NCBI RefSeq assembly: GCF_019059575.1
Contig: NW_024882932.1
Span: 98,370-162,369, forward strand
DNA from: Amphibalanus amphitrite
Lineage: Eukaryota > Arthropoda > Thecostraca > Balanomorpha > Balanidae
Length of the DNA: 64,000 nt
Direction: 5' to 3'
The notes under the pieces were generated by a model. That model saw only the letters and a list, made by a program, of their open reading frames with translations. It had not been told where the DNA came from and ran no database searches. Both the position numbers and the translations under genes were made by a program. Of this stretch, positions 33,335-47,479 are shown piece after piece. Numbering within the stretch: position 1 is the first letter of the stretch; each line of letters begins with the position of its first letter.

Positions 33335-34342
33335 TTATTACAAATGCATTCAAATATATTCAAAAAGACACACAAAGTTTTCGGTTCATGGAACCTTGAT
33401 CACTGTGCAAATCACTGTGATCACTTGATAACTGTGCACTAGGTGTCCAGCATTACGCGCAGCGTAATGAATCAATTTTCAATAAAATCGGCCCAGTAGC
33501 GGGCGAGTTATTGCCAGAATAAATTTGGCGTCTCCTCTTGGCCGGCGGTGCCCAGCGCCGGTGTTCATTGCCAAAGGTCAGCGACCTTCCGGCTCTGATT
33601 TCACTCAGTTTTGCAAGCGAAGAAACTGAGGCTAACGCGCGTGCTCTCTGATCGGCGCCGGCCGCGGCCCAAAATGCGGCAGAGATGCACCCGCCACGTG
33701 CAAACCACCGAACCCACCCCCACCAAAATTTAATACGACAAACAGATGCACGCGTCTGACTTATGTCCAAAATTTCACCCCCATAGCCCGCACCGTTCCG
33801 GAGCAATAACCCGCCAAGCGTGACTGACGCGTTACATACATACATACATACGTACATACGTAATGTCCGTATGTAACGCGTCAGTCACGCTTGGCGGGCT
33901 GTTGCGAGGCGACGGTGCGGGCTACGGGGGTGAAATTTTCGACACAAGTCGGACGCGTGCATCTGTTTGTCGTATCAACTTTTCGAGGGGGTGCGTGCAG
34001 CGGTGTGCACGTGGCGGGCGCATCTTTGCGGAATTTTGGCCGCGGCAGGCTTCGAGCAGAGAGCACGCGCTGTAGGCTCAGTTTCTTCGCTTGCAAAACT
34101 GAGCGAAATCAGAGCCGGAAGGTCACTGACCTTTGGCAATGAACACCGGCGCAGGGCACCGCCGGGCAAGAGGAGACGCAACAATTATTCTGGCAATAAC
34201 TCGGCCGCTACTGGGCCGATTTTAATGAAAATTGATTTATTACGCTGCGCGTAATGCTGTCCCTCTAGTGCACAGTGATCAAGGTTCCATGAACCGAAAG
34301 CTTTGTGTGTCTTTTTGAATATATTTGAATGCATTTGTAATA
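33335..34342. repeat. 1-kb palindrome
   Basis: Arms of about 490 bp are inverted copies from TTATTACAAATGCATT (33335) inward to GCGTGACTGACGCGTTACAT. The loop (about 33836-33872) is CATA/CGTA tetranucleotides. The arms have diverged modestly, with mutual indels around 33660 and 34020. Open frames in both arms are mirror images. Confidence 0.85.
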
Positions 34343-34370
34343 ATTTGGTTTATTATTAACATCATCATCC

Positions 34371-35600
<1,230 letters not shown>

Positions 35601-35738
35601 CTGACAGTGCACTTCCCTTTTTATGCAAACTAATCGGCGCGTGCCATTGCTCTCAAGGTCGGAGTGCAGTATCATATCATGCATCTCCGTCAGAGGCAAC
35701 CCTCGAACAGGGGATTCTGTTCTAAGTTTACAAGAGAA

Positions 35739-35895
35739 CAGTAGCGGCGGAACACCTTCAGTTAAGGAGGGGGGGGGGGGGCACTGCCGACGTTTGGTCC
35801 CATTCTTTCCATGCAACGCCCATAGGGCTAATGTTAAAATGCCAAAATCAAAGGGGGCACGGTGCCCCGATGCCCTCCCCGTTCCGCCGCCTATG
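35739..35895. mobile_element. hAT MITE, 157 bp, TSD CAAGAGAA
   Basis: CAGTAGCGGCGGAAC at the left and GTTCCGCCGCCTATG at the right, with exact CAAGAGAA duplications at 35731-35738 and 35896-35903. The ends match the hAT at 28173-30217, so it is a deletion derivative of that family. Confidence 0.9.
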
Positions 35896-36509
35896 CAAGA
35901 GAATGTCTCTTTCGAATGGTTTTATTTGACTTTTTTCCACTTTGAACAATAGATCTGTAAACGATTTATAAATAACGCATTGCAAAACGATTTTATTTTA
36001 GTGAACTTTCTTATTCTTCATACCTACACGAATGAATAACCAACTCCACAGAAGTCATAACATATCACACGGATGCGAAACGGCCCCCGCTAAACCAACG
36101 GCACGGCCTCATTATTGACTCTCAGGCATTCGCACTCGATATTCCACACGGACCAGCGTTCAACCACCAGCCACCAAAACCGTTATGTCACTCGGTGACC
36201 GGTCAAGGACAGCGACGACAAAGTGGCCGTGTAGGAGATATTGTCCCTGTATACCATCGAAGTACATAATTCTACAGCTACGTAATTTTAGTACGTAATT
36301 ACATATTTCTTTCACGCCAACGTTTAGGCTGCTGATATTACCACGGTTTTGTGTGTTGTCCGTGGGCTGGTCGTGTTGCCGCATGCATGCACATTGCACA
36401 CTGCTGACGTTTATCTCACTACTGCCGGCTACCATGGGCCATGGCCGGCTTACACGTCTTCAATATGTCCTTATGCAGTTTGGGGCCTGATCTATGATGC
36501 ATGCCCCAC

Positions 36510-36808
36510 TGACGCATGACAACACTTAGGCACTTGAGCAGTGCTACGGGTTGTCCTCCACGTGGCACATAAGGAGATAGCACACGGGTAGCTCCGTCTG
36601 AGCAATCGATATTCTCACAGTCCAGGCAGTCCTCCGTCGCGTGACGGTCGATGCGGTTTACCTACTGAGGCACGAGCAGCACTATATAGGCTTAAGTAGT
36701 GCTGCGGAATGTCCTCCGCGTAGCAAAAAATGAGGTAGCACACGGGTAGCTTCGGCTGGACAGAACTTGTCACAGCTCAGGCTCAGGCAGTTTTCCGTCG
36801 GGCGGCGG
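36510..36808. repeat. Tandem duplication, about 165 bp
   Basis: Two units share GTCCTCC(A/G)CGT, GTAGCACACGGGTAGCT and CAGGCAGT(C/T)(C/T)TCCGTCG, one near 36525-36665 and one near 36690-36808. The second abuts the LINE tail. Confidence 0.6.
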
Positions 36809-37180
36809 TTGTTGTTGTTGGTCCCTCCGGCCGTTGGCGTCCCGCGGCGTAGCCTAGAGGCTCTGGAGGGCCCTTAAAGGGACTATCCCACCTTTAACAT
36901 GGGGTTTGAGTTGAGATAGCCAAGTTTGCGGCGAGGTTCAGAAACCACTATCTATCTAGGTTGCAACCCCCGCGGCCTCTTGGTGTTGAAGAAATTCGTT
37001 CCCCTCATTTGAAAATGGGCCTTGTACAAGGCCCTATCTTCAACATGGAGCGACCGTTAGTGTGACGTCACCTCGTTTAGTCATTCTGATTTAAATGGGT
37101 TTGTTCGTTGAAAAATCGCTTAAAACTTGGTCTGAACTTTGTTGTGGTGCCTACAGAGTAAAAAGAATCAGCTTTATGAC

Positions 37181-37811
37181 TAGTGGTGTCATTTTCCAAA
37201 AAATGTCTGACCGATACCGACCGAAACCGAAATTTGGGAAAAATTTCCGACCGAATACCGACCGATAACATCCCAAGCCAAAATTTGACCGAAATTTGAC
37301 CGAAATTCTATTTGCTATTACTCTACCCCAAAATTGAATTATTTGGTAAATTCTGATGGAAACTAATGGGAAATGGCATTTCAGTCCAAGTTCAGTCAAT
37401 TCTTAGCCACTGCAAAATACATTTTGTGGTAGAAGTTACTTACAGTTAAAGACTGGAATTGAGTTTCACAATGGTGTGTATTTGTGGGGCCAACTGAGTC
37501 AAAATCAGCCTGCTTGTGGTTGTGGTTGGACAATTGGTGGCTGCTGCCTGCTGAGTGGGATGGCTACTGAAGTTGCCAAAACATGGCATCCCTTGTAGTA
37601 TTTGGGGGAAATTTTGCAACTTTATCATTAACATCCCAATAACTTTCATTTTAACTAGGCAAAAATGGAATACTTTCTCTTTTTGAAAATGGTTTCACTG
37701 ACAGGGTGACCGAAAGTGTCCGATTTTTGGGGGGCCTGACCGACCGATTACCGAATCGGTCAGCATATCTTTTCGGTAACCGATTTTTTCGGTAACCGAT
37801 TGACACCACTA
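37181..37811. mobile_element. hAT element, TAGTGGTGTCA ends, TSD TTTATGAC
   Basis: TAGTGGTGTCATTTTCC to GATTGACACCACTA, with exact TTTATGAC at 37173-37180 and 37812-37819. The inner edges are rich in ACCGACCGA/TCGGTAACCG repeats. Ends similar to 8057-8316. Confidence 0.85.
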
Positions 37812-37955
37812 TTTATGACAGTAATGTGGCCTGGGGAAGGAGGTAATTTTGGGTTGTGACGTCACATATTTGAAAGTTTGTGTTTGGAATATGGGAAGCC
37901 TAAAATTTTTAATGAAAAATAAATGCCAGAACCGTGTTTCTGGTCATCCAATCTA

Positions 37956-38902
37956 TTAACCCTCGCCCGTAAACGGCGATCTGCCACCTTCGCCCATGCA
38001 GGGGGGGGGTTGGTGCGACCCCCCCCCCTGGCGTTTGAAAACGGAGCGTCGTAGAGCTTAGCGGAAAAGACCAACGGATTGCTCTCGCCGAGATCTCGCG
38101 ATTGGTGGTATATTTTTTGGTCCTAGGTCAACATTTGACCTACTTTTGACCGGTCAAAGGTCAAATTTTCGGAAAAATAGACTTTTTCAAATTTTCCGCG
38201 GCGATTGCGGCAAAACGGTGGGAGATATCGACTTGAAACCTTCACTATCGTGTTCCTTGATCAATTCTCGATCGTTTGGTATGTATTTCGTTTCCCTAGC
38301 TCTAAAAATGGCGCGTTGGGAGCGCCGGAAGTCGGCAAGGTCACAGTCGGCGGCAGAAATTCGAAAAATCAATATTTAAATTTTTGAAATCTGATTGTAT
38401 TTTTGGATTTGGGATGTCCATTTGCTCCCTATAGAAGCTAATATTGCTGCATATTCCCATTGAGGTGACAAGAATTAGCAAGATAGTGGTTCGGGCGCTT
38501 TTCAAAAATAGTACCGGACGCTGTTCCTCTTGTGACGTCATAGCTCCGTGACCTGACCTGACCCGGTCAAGTTTCTTATACCATATGATAGCCAATACTT
38601 GCCCCAACATGCATGGGAAGTTTCATCACGATCCATCAACCGATGTCCGTACCACCGGCAGGAAACCTCGGGCATTGGCACTCAGTTTGTGAAAATCCGG
38701 CCGGAGGCTGTTCCCTTTGTGACGTCATAACTCCGTGACCTGACATGACCCGGTCAAATTTTTTTCATCAAAAGATGCGCAAGGCTTGCCCCATAAGGTA
38801 CCCAAAATTTGGCGGCGCTGCGCGCCGCCGTTTCTGCACTATTTCCGAAAAACCTCAGGGGGGGGGTTGCACCAACCCCCCCCCTACATGGGCGAGGGTT
38901 AA
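37956..38902 (-). mobile_element. TTAA element, family T, inverted full copy (T2)
   Basis: TTAACCCTCGCCCGTAAACG at 37956 and ACATGGGCGAGGGTTAA at 38902. It aligns inverted with T1 along the full length, including both GGTTGGTGC-loop hairpins and the GATCGTTTGGT stretch. Confidence 0.85.
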
Positions 38903-38960
38903 GTCGGGCACAATTTAACTGGTTTTAACAACATTTTAGAAGGTGGGATAGTCCCTTTAA

Positions 38961-39955
38961 GGCGGCCACCACGTCGCTGCGCCAGGCTTCCTCGGGTGTC
39001 GGCCGTCTCGTGTCGGGAGTATATTCCCAGAGGCCGGGATTCTGAGGCGGACGCCCTTCAGGCCCGGGCACGTGAGCAAGACGTGCCGGTGGGGGTGGGG
39101 GGGGGGGTCCGCCTCCTCTCTGCATTGCGGGCATTGGGCGGCCTCGCACTGGAGGTCCCGGCACTGGGTGCAGGCGGGTGTCGGGCTCCGGCCAATTGAG
39201 TGCAGGTACTCCATCGGCCGGGCGCGGCGAGGTCTGGTGCACTTTAACAGCTGGGACACGAGCACCCATCAGCTCGCGGTATATACCAGCCGGTAGCCGC
39301 TCTGCGCGTCGGGTACGGGTATGCGGGTCTGCCATTGACTGCGTGGTCGCTCTGAAATTAGAACTGAGCACTCCGGCGGGTCTCTTCAGCTCGACGCGAT
39401 CGTCGTCAGCGTAGATGGTCAGCACGCCGGCTCCGCCACGGAGGACGCCACCCCTCGCCGGCCCATCAGTCCATACCCAGGTCCTGCACTAATTCAGTGA
39501 TGTCAGGTGATGGAGCGCGGTGTCCCTCTTCGAGGAGGCGGCAGCTCCGGCTGGGAGCTCCGCTCCTATCTCCAGCTTGAAGGTGATTGCACAAGTCGGC
39601 AGCCATGGGGGCGCTGGGGCGGATTTGAGGATTCAGAAAAGAAGGATTCAGTGGGTCCGCGGCGGCCAGCTGGTGCAGAGGGTCCTCGGTGGGCAGGGAT
39701 GCTTCCCTGGTCGGCATCCGCGCTGCCAGCGCCGTGCGGCACGCCGCGACCGGTACCACGACAGCCTTAGCTAGCCATGACCCCATGGTGGGGGGCCGAT
39801 CCGATGCAGCCGGTGATGATCCAAGCCGCGGCGTGCATCTCACGCTCCAGCACCTCCACGTTTTGTCCGTCGCTGGCAGCCAGGCGGCCGCTGCTGCCCT
39901 CTCCAGAGAGGGACCTGGTGGCCGGGCTTCGGTCGGTGCGGTTCACCTGCTTACT
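38961..39955 (-). pseudogene. LINE RT C-terminus / RNase H region remnant
   Basis: Read on the minus strand: LERAAAAAWLPA and VEVLEREMHAAAWIITGC near 39800-39930, then RTALAARMPTREASLPTEDP (39670-39750), then a large deletion of the RNase H region. The zinc-like tail follows at 38957-39265 (YLHSIGRSPTPACTQCRDLQ, CPQCREEAD). The blocks match the order in the copy at 58618-60967. Frameshifts separate the blocks, so this is inactive. Confidence 0.75.
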
Positions 39956-41350
39956 GGGCCGACTTGCTCCAGCGGCTGGCCGTTGTTTGTTGATGGGTAT
40001 TCACCACGACTTCTTTTTCTGTTCGCTATTTTGCTATTCTTCCGCACAGTTACTGGTAGGCTGCAGTGGGTACATACCTACTGAATTAGGCAGCTCTGTC
40101 CTCTGCACACCACGAGGCGACCAGGCCGCATATCGATGCATGTACCATTATAGGTAGGTGGACGGTCGGTGACAAATTATCTGAATCTAAGAAGAACCTC
40201 TTGCATAATGAAACAATGCAGCTTTTGACTCTTCAATATCTAAGTACTGCTACCGTGACTTCTGTCTCAAAAGCGTCTGTCTGAAAAGAAACATTGATTG
40301 TAATTCAGTACTGGCATTAAACAGCATTGTTGGGGATTCAAACCATGAAAACTGCGATTAAGTTAAGAGCAAAAGGCTACTTTGGTACTCAGACAAGGAT
40401 TGCCAAAAGAAAAAAAGAATAAAATAGCATTACTGTTTTCGGCGATGTAGAAAGCCATCGTTTTCAAGTGATAAATCGATCATTGAAGTGATGAATCGAT
40501 CATTGGTATACAGTAGTTTTACGGCGACCACCGATGACACCACTCACCTAAAACTTGACCTGAAGCCTGAAGGCAGCTGGTGTGGTGCCTTGTCGCCGCA
40601 TTAGATCATTCTCTGGGATTCGTCATGCATGAACCTTCTTCAAAAACTCGGAACGTAGTTGAAATGTGGCATACCAACAATGCCAAGCAATGGTCTGTAA
40701 CAACATAAACCTTTCGAACCAATGACTAAAACATCTAAATATTCTATAGTATTTAAATCACGCACAACTTCATAACAAACAATAAAAATAAATAAAGGTT
40801 ACACTTTCTTAATCTTTGATGCGTATCGCGAATACTCGTTTTCAATGTACATTTTTATGATTTTTCTCGCAATGTCACGAGATTTCGTTAGAATCGTCTG
40901 ATGCGCGGATTGCATTTAGCGCTTTTTGGAGTTTCTTCGAGATGGTGTACCATTTTTTGATGTGAAAATTTATTTAAAGCAGACGTCACGTACAAAAAAT
41001 TAGCACTAAGTTTTTTTTTAAATAAAATCGTTGCTTCGTTTATGCTTCCTATATCTTTATTAACATAACCGATCTTCATTCCAATTTCCATGTCAATTTA
41101 TTGCTATTACCGGGAGTCGCTCATTCACAATGATAAGCAAAAATGGTGCGGAAAGAAATGCAGCCCCGGTAAGGTATCGTACAGATAATCAGCCACGTCT
41201 ACCACCTTACTTGAGCTAATTAGCATACAATCGGAAACACAGCTACCCGGAGGCCTATAGAACTATTAAGTAGGTAAAGGCGCGTGTAATGCACGTGCAT
41301 CCGAGCCCCCCCCCCCCCTCCGCTCGATAAATGTGAGAGTGGTAAATATA
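39956..41350. other. No gene seen
   Basis: Mostly AT-rich single-copy-looking sequence with AATAAA-type runs near 40770-40800. No homology or splice-bounded frame recognised. A C-run lies at 41307-41317. Confidence 0.4.
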
Positions 41351-41369
41351 TGACGTCTGGCCATATACC

Positions 41370-42716
<1,347 letters not shown>

Positions 42717-42889
42717 CGTGTGACTGCATGCCCAGTAGGTGTGCAGCAATACAGTGTTTAGGTTTGTGTATTTCCTCTCCCGTGGAGGATCGTGTATTAT
42801 GAAGGTAGTGTGCAAAACCATAGTGAATTTAAATATGATCAAAAAGTTTTATATCAACTGTTTAGAACTTTGCATCGCTGCCATGTACT

Positions 42890-43260
42890 ATTATGCATTT
42901 CAGACCCTGTGGAACAGTCCTTTTCGGCTATTTCTCGCTGTATATGCGTTTGATTTTAACCAAACTTTGGCAGTGGTAGTTTGAGATCCCTACCTAATTT
43001 TTATTAATATGGTCTATGAACAAAAAATGAAAAATAAAGGCAAATGTCATTGACTGATAATGTTAAGGTCGTCAGAGCCCTGCTTAGAGGCTGGCACAGG
43101 CTGGGCGCTGCCTCCCCTCTGATTGGTCGTGACGTACTAGCACACTGCGGCTTGGCTCCGCCCACTTGCGGTCCTGCCTCGGGTCATGCCAGCCGCAGTC
43201 GCAGTCTGACCGGCCGGCGTGCGGGTGGTGCGCGCGCGGAGCGGTAGAGTGGCGCACTTG
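42890..43260 (-). repeat. Dispersed repeat S, copy 3
   Basis: The reverse complement matches 53340-53640, including GGACTGTTCCA, the CCAAACTTTGG-type block and GGGCGGAGCC. Family members share a GC-rich head and an AT-rich tail. Confidence 0.5.
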
Positions 43261-44463
43261 TTCGCATGTCATTAACTTTTGATAAGTTGTTCTGCAACAA
43301 ATACTGGACGGAGGAAGGAAGAAAAAGGAAGAAGAGACAAAGTGACAATGACACGAACGGTAGACTGTGGCTAGTGGACAGCAAACAATGTACGTAAACG
43401 CTAGAGCAGAGACAGGAGACAAAGACGGTAGACGAAAGACAGACAAAGATGGCAGACCAGAGACAAGTGACGGAGATAGAGATTATAGACGACAGACTGA
43501 CAAGGGGAGTGAAGGATGGGAGATCATGAACTCTCGATGTTGCATATCTACATTATCATATCCTATCTTTCCTTGTTAATTGCTTTTCGGCCTTAAGCTC
43601 TATCAACCATATCCTTAAAGCATTGTGGAAATATTATGGAAAGATTGAATATTGTTACCCCCAAATATCTTAAAAAGTAATACAAAAACGAAATACAAGC
43701 ACATATGTGGATACCCTCAATTAAATAAGGCCGTTGAATGTCACATATGTACGGCTCTCCAGTAAAAGTCTTGTTGGTTTTGCTTTTTCGGACATATCTG
43801 GTCCTATATAATGTTTAAATGCATAAGTATCAACCCAGATTATGTGTATGCACATTTACCACGAGACTGTGAAATTTCATCGTTGTATGCCAAATACTTT
43901 CCGAGATATCCACCAAAAACCTCATTTTCTGCCGTTTGGGGTATTCTGGCCGCAATCTTCCTGGGATCGCCTATGACATCCATGGTGCCACCTAGCGAGA
44001 GGGACGCGGAAACACAGAATCATGAATGAATCGAGCGCGTAGTAAACGGTGTATGGAAGGGAGACTCGGCAGAGGCTATCCGGGTGGCCAGCGCGCGGCG
44101 CGCCCTTAGGCATCGGCCGACCCTTCGGACCGCGTGGGGCCAGAGGTCGCGCTCGGGAAGTCTCGGCTCTGGGTTTTAGCGCTGTGCAGTCAGGAAGGGA
44201 GGGGAGGATAGCGCTAGCCCGACTGACTAGTATCTCGGCTGATTCGTGTTGGATGGAACGGATCACAGAACGGGATGGTGGCTAGTGGTGGATGATGGGA
44301 TGGTGGTTAGGTTAGTGCGTACTGCGTAGAACGTAGCTGAACATGCTTTTTTCATGGCAAACAACATGCAGCATAATGTGCGGGCTTATGCCAGAACTCA
44401 TACAAAAAGGAACTAATATTTCGGCCGAGGGAGTGGATGAGGGCCGTGACAAAGCATGACGAT
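43261..44463. other. No gene seen
   Basis: Includes a purine-rich degenerate tandem (GACAAAGACGGTAGAC type) at about 43395-43510 and a GC-rich patch at 44085-44160. No coding homology. Confidence 0.4.
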
Positions 44464-45890
44464 TAAAGCACTTCATGGGCCGGATAAATCCGTTATCCAC
44501 GGATAAATCCGCGGACCGGATAGGATTGGATTCTAAATTTGTTAAAAAAGAACGGATATGGGCGGGCCGGATTTGGGAATTGAAGGTTGAACCCGGATCA
44601 AAACGGATCAAAATTTTAACATTCAACATTGAAGTTAAAAATTAACCTAATGTGTTAACCCTCGCCCGCACATGCCATTTTCCCATCCTAGAACGCACAT
44701 GGGGGGGGGGGTGGTTGCCACCCCCCCGCGCCATTTCGTTCCTGTTGGAGATAGAGCTTAGCAGTAAAGACCAAAAAGATTCTTTGGGAAGAGACGAATC
44801 CAATGATACCCAGTTTTACCTTCTCAGGTCAGTCATTGACCTTACAGGTCAGGTCAAACTAAAAAATGTTGCTGTTTTGGGTCACCGTTGGATATCAAGT
44901 GCGCTGCTTATCAAATACCGATGACGATGCTGTTTTCTGGTGCCAAGCCAGCTAGAACCTCTTTGTCACACTATCCGACCAGAATTTTGCTGCTGAGGTC
45001 ATTTCAGGTCATTTTAGGTCAAGGTCAATTATATGTGTTTGTATGTCTGTGTGTGTCTGTATGTATACTGATGTGTGCACCGATTGTTTTTGGGTCCATA
45101 TCACATGAAATCATGATCTGAGAAGCTTTTACCAAAAATGCAGTCAAAAACTTCACAAAAAGTAAATTCAGCTTGCCTAAAACGCAATTATCTTAGATGA
45201 CCTAGGTTGACCTTGACCCTGACCTTGACCCCTGTACATCGTCGAACAACATGTTCCATGATAGGTGGAAGGTAAGACTGGCAAAAAAGGCCGAAATCAG
45301 GGTGTCAAAAGCTCACAAGGCCCATGGCAAACGCAAGATGTTGAGAATTGGCCATTTGGGTCATGACATGACCTGAAAAACAAGGTCATATCTCCGAAAC
45401 CAAACATCACAGAAACTTGAAATTTTCAGTGGACATCAAGAAAGGATAGACGAGCAGCTATACGAAAAATCAGCCTTCTAGCTCAAAAAATGTTGAGTGC
45501 AGAGCAGAAAGACTGCCTGGGGGGGGTGGCAACCACCCCCCCCCCCCATGTGCGGGCGAGGGTTAAGCGGCAGGATGATACCTAGTTTACCAATGTGGTG
45601 ATTTTCATGTGGTTTTAGGTTTATAAGCATGGTTTTTGGAACCATGATGGTCTGTGAGATGTATGGCTGTCTGGTCCCTTAGATTGAATTTGTTAGTCCA
45701 GTTTTGGGTGAAACCAGTTATTGGTGAAACGGGTTATTACGGATATTTTTTGGAAGTTTGGCTGCAATACGGGCCATGGGTGGGCCGGATTCTGATATTC
45801 AAAGAAAGGCAGATAATGGGCGGATCTGGATATGACTTGCCGGATATGGGCCGGGCCGGATCCTAAAAAGCCTATCCGTGAAGTGCTCTA
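44464..45890. mobile_element. hAT element, TAAAGCACTTCA ends, TSD ATGACGAT
   Basis: TAAAGCACTTCATGGGCCGG at the left and CCGTGAAGTGCTCTA at the right, with exact ATGACGAT at 44456-44463 and 45891-45898. The inner edges carry repeated CCGGATA/GGCCGGAT motifs. T3 occupies most of the interior. Confidence 0.82.
44655..45566. mobile_element. TTAA element, family T-like (T3)
   Basis: TTAACCCTCGCCCGCACATG at 44655 and CATGTGCGGGCGAGGGTTAA at 45566 form exact inverted ends. Hairpins with GGTGGTTGCCACC cores sit at both ends. The interior has AGGTCA motifs near 44825-44860 and 44995-45030. Confidence 0.85.
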
Positions 45891-46967
45891 ATGACGATGC
45901 TGCCAAAATCGGGATGCTTGTTTGCTCCCATTTTTTTAATTAAGTTTTAACCCTAACATGCAGCGCTTGATCCGAACTTAGAGGTCCCCGACTGACCTTG
46001 GACCTTAAAATCGCACCCGTCCGGCGCGCCACCTTTTCTTCAGGGGCGCTCTTCTTGGTTGTGTCTGTTCTTACCAATAACTAAAGCAAATCGAATGTAT
46101 AATAACCAGTATAACGCCTTTTGGGGCGACTAACGGAGCGAGCGAGAGGGTGGGCCTTGCACGTGCGAAATTACGAGGGGGTACACTCGTGGGCAGATTG
46201 ATGTTCTACAACTCTTTATCCACCGGGTTCCTATGGCTCAGCATTGGCAGCAGCCGCCTGGTACCGGTAGACTGTGCCGCTTCACTTACTTGTCAAGCGG
46301 CACAGCCTACCCACACCGTATGACACCGGTCTGGGTCGGTGGCTGGAAGGCGATGTGGGCCGCCTGTGACGGCAGCGCAGCGGTGAGGGCCGAGCCCGGA
46401 GGCATGTATGTATGTATGTATGTATGTATGTATTACAATCATGGACAATCCACACGGGGCGTGGCGATTACAGTCCATGGCTCGGGTCGGCGCGGCACGG
46501 CGGCTGGCGAGGGCTGGGGAGGGCGGCGGGGTGGGAGCATGGACCATCGCGCGGCTGAGCGAGTGTAGTTAACTTTCGCGTCTCAAGGCTCCAATTATTC
46601 TACCTAACAATTGCGCTAAAGCATTTGTTAAAATATCCTATGCTCAAGACAGCGCCTATCATCATACTTGCCATGTGCATTGCGACACACTTTAACGTAG
46701 CATTGGGACAGCTGATAGAATTTATATCACACGTGCATCGAGTTGCGGAGCTGCATTGTTTATAACAGATAAGTATTAAGGCCTTGATTGAGCTCATTGG
46801 TGTCTACTATTTTGCACAGCAATCGTCCAGAGACGTGGGAACTGCAGTTTTTGGATAGCGCGGCAGCCAACGCCCGAACTTTAAGCGAATCTCACTGTTC
46901 CTCTAATGTGTGATCGCAGCCACCAATAGCAAACCGGTCTAACTAGGAGCAAATAATTCGCGCACCT

Positions 46968-47038
46968 GGGACGGTTCAAACCGGGCTTCTCCAACCGGTC
47001 ACCCTACGACTCTACCGTGCATCCGCTGAGCTACCGAG
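46968..47038 (-). repeat. tRNA-like sequence in left arm of E2
   Basis: The reverse complement shows GGTAGCTCAGCGGATGCACG and GGTTTGAACCG, homologous to the minus-strand copy in E1. Stems are broken. Confidence 0.5.
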
Positions 47039-47131
47039 ACCAGCGACCACCCCGCCGCGGTCAAACGGGATCAAATGTCACAAAACTGTCATTGGCGGTC
47101 AGCGGGTGAATGTCATGTGCTGCTGGGGACC

Positions 47132-47213
47132 GTTCTCGGTAGCTCAGTGGATGGACGTTCGTATCGTAAGCTGACCGGTGGGGAAGCCCGGTTCGAACCC
47201 TCCTGAGCGTCCG
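47132..47213 (+). repeat. tRNA-like sequence in right arm of E2
   Basis: GGTAGCTCAGTGGATGGACG and CCGGTTCGAACCCTCC keep A-box and B-box spacing as in E1's copy at 22385. Conservation in both E copies suggests it is an original part of the element. Confidence 0.55.
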
Positions 47214-47479
47214 CCTTTTTGGCTCCTAGTTGGAACGGTTTGCTATTGGCGGCTGCGACCACATATTTGAGCAACAGTAATAATCGCTTTAAATTGGGGT
47301 GTTGGCTGCCGCACTATACCCATAACCCATAGTTCCCACGTCTCTAGACGATTGACAAGCGAAACAATAGACACCAATCTGCTCAATTAAGGCCTTAATA
47401 CTAATATGTCATACAAAATATAGCTCCGCACCTCGATGCACGTGTGACATAAGTTCTATCGGCTGTCCCATTGCCATGC

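Larger units (their letters stand above)
36874..38960. mobile_element. TTAA element, family M, long form (M2)
   Basis: TTAAAGGGACTATCCCACC at 36874 and its inverted copy ending TTAA at 38960. Its own sequence is about 0.5 kb; the rest is a hAT (37181-37811) and T2 (37956-38902). It is inserted in the LINE coding region. Confidence 0.85.
36809..39955 (-). mobile_element. RNase H-type LINE, 5'-truncated, split by M2
   Basis: The minus-strand 3' tail (AAC)n is at 36809-36820. LINE sequence runs 36821-36873, then from 38961 to about 39955. It is a decayed relative of the LINE at 58738-60990. Removing M2 with one TTAA restores coding continuity to a stop codon at the same place as in the other copy. 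Confidence 0.8.

Noticed and set aside
38925-39425. Single 166-codon minus-strand protein
   Set aside because: The frame crosses the M2/LINE junction; only parts in other frames match the LINE, so it is a chance shadow.
46233-46568. 111-codon frame shared with 21373-21765 and 48833-49255
   Set aside because: Shared because E1 and E2 arms are homologous; the frame is not extended consistently and overlaps non-coding palindrome arms.
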